Origin: Thiotrichales bacterium
GTDB lineage: Bacteria > Pseudomonadota > Gammaproteobacteria > Francisellales > CACEW01
DNA length: 15,507 bases
Assembly: GCA_947476405.1 (NCBI GenBank)
Contig: CANJQG010000043.1
Span: 1-15,507, forward strand
Reading direction: 5' to 3'
Position 1 is the stretch's first letter, and each line of letters begins with the position of its first letter. Made by a program: the position numbers and the translations under genes. The notes under the pieces are model-generated. The model was not told where the DNA came from, made no database searches, and was given only the letters and a program-made list of their open reading frames with translations. Positions 15,295-15,507 of the stretch are shown here, piece by piece.

Positions 15295-15323
15295 TTGCAT
15301 TTTATCAAAAAAATAATTATAAT
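15295..15323 (+). promoter_or_regulatory. Sigma-70 promoter of the gene entering the right edge
   Basis: TTGCAT (15295-15300), 17 bases, and a perfect TATAAT (15318-15323). Transcription would begin near 15331, giving a leader of about 90 bases that contains the tandem repeat at 15363-15402. Confidence 0.65.
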
Positions 15324-15362
15324 AGGCCCACTTTATTTTATTTATTAAAAAGCGTTAACTTG

Positions 15363-15402
15363 ATCAAATCATCAAATCATCAAATCATCAAATCATCAAA
15401 CC
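15363..15402 (+). repeat. Tandem 8-bp repeat
   Basis: Four perfect copies of ATCAAATC (15363-15394) are followed by a fifth with one change (ATCAAACC, 15395-15402). They sit in the leader between the promoter and the ATG at 15420. Because 8 is not a multiple of 3, gain or loss of a unit would shift any frame crossing it. A TTG at 15360 is in frame with the ATG through the present copy number. Confidence 0.97.
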
Positions 15403-15419
15403 ATTATAACAGCAACCAG

Positions 15420-15507
15420 ATGAGTGATATCGCCTCAACGGCATCACTGAATCATGCTTTTTGTTTAGTGTATCAACAAGCTAAACATAAAGGTCACAAT
15501 GCGGATA
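15420..15507 (+). CDS. Start of an unidentified gene, possibly a reverse transcriptase (partial)
   Basis: An open frame starts at ATG 15420 and runs off the window after 29 codons. It begins MSDIASTASLNHAFCLVYQQ and continues AKHKGHNAD. The pattern of a short N-terminus, then an aromatic-rich helix, then basic residues and NAD resembles the first residues of some stand-alone bacterial reverse transcriptases. This is a weak resemblance from memory and the diagnostic motifs lie outside. There is no convincing ribosome site before the ATG. The promoter 100 bases upstream supports a real gene. Confidence 0.45.
   Translation, partial: MSDIASTASLNHAFCLVYQQAKHKGHNAD

Noticed and set aside
15105..15308. 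Minus-strand frame of 67 codons opposite the reverse-transcriptase fragment
   Set aside because: It overlaps the RT-4 motif, which is recognisable on the plus strand; no family, ribosome site or conserved feature supports the minus-strand frame, although its last 25 residues look protein-like.
15363..15402. CRISPR array
   Set aside because: The units are 8-bp perfect tandem copies with no spacers, so this is a simple tandem repeat.

Overview
The window looks like the chromosome of a gammaproteobacterium of moderate GC content. The order initiator tRNA - rimP - nusA - infB - rbfA is the classic gammaproteobacterial arrangement. The mixture of conserved housekeeping genes, orphan membrane or cytosolic proteins, transposase and reverse-transcriptase scraps and decayed genes would suit a member of the Legionellales (Legionella/Coxiella relatives). 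That placement is an inference from gene content, not from a database search.

Layout. Positions 1-150 hold the 3' end of an insertion-sequence transposase. Positions 317-4504 (minus strand) form a tight operon read right to left: glnA (type I glutamine synthetase with its adenylylation tyrosine), a membrane-anchored FMN/iron-sulfur glutamate-synthase-like protein, and a THUMP-domain 23S rRNA methyltransferase (RlmL type). A short AT-rich divergent promoter region separates this operon from an unrecognised polytopic membrane protein (4710-5990). That gene converges on a POT/PTR2-type peptide transporter (6000-7466, minus). A divergent control region follows, with a 14-bp palindrome and a good promoter for an initiator tRNA-fMet (7591-7667). 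A strong hairpin terminator sits directly against the ribosome binding site of rimP. Then come rimP, nusA, infB and rbfA in close order: ribosome maturation, transcription elongation/antitermination, translation initiation and 30S maturation. The usual next genes (truB, rpsO, pnp) are absent. The next gene is a PhoB-type response regulator (12695-13390) with no adjacent sensor kinase.

From about 13330 to the end the window is an accessory, decayed region. It contains a frameshifted minus-strand pseudogene, an intact orphan 349-codon gene with a near-consensus promoter carrying an embedded inverted repeat, and a second remnant related to the pseudogene. It also has a scrap of group II-intron-type reverse transcriptase, another near-consensus promoter, a tandem 8-bp repeat and the first codons of a gene that runs off the window. 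The two pseudogene remnants share a 21-bp identity and then differ at synonymous positions. This shows that an old coding family lies on either side of the orphan gene.

The most noteworthy points are: the terminator wedged between tRNA-fMet and rimP; a C1-U72 end on the initiator tRNA; an IF2 whose GTPase G4 motif reads TKMD instead of NKxD; a POT transporter lacking the ExxER proton-coupling motif; the synteny break after rbfA; and the regulated-looking orphan gene between paired remnants. I did not find clear proof of a new multi-gene system.
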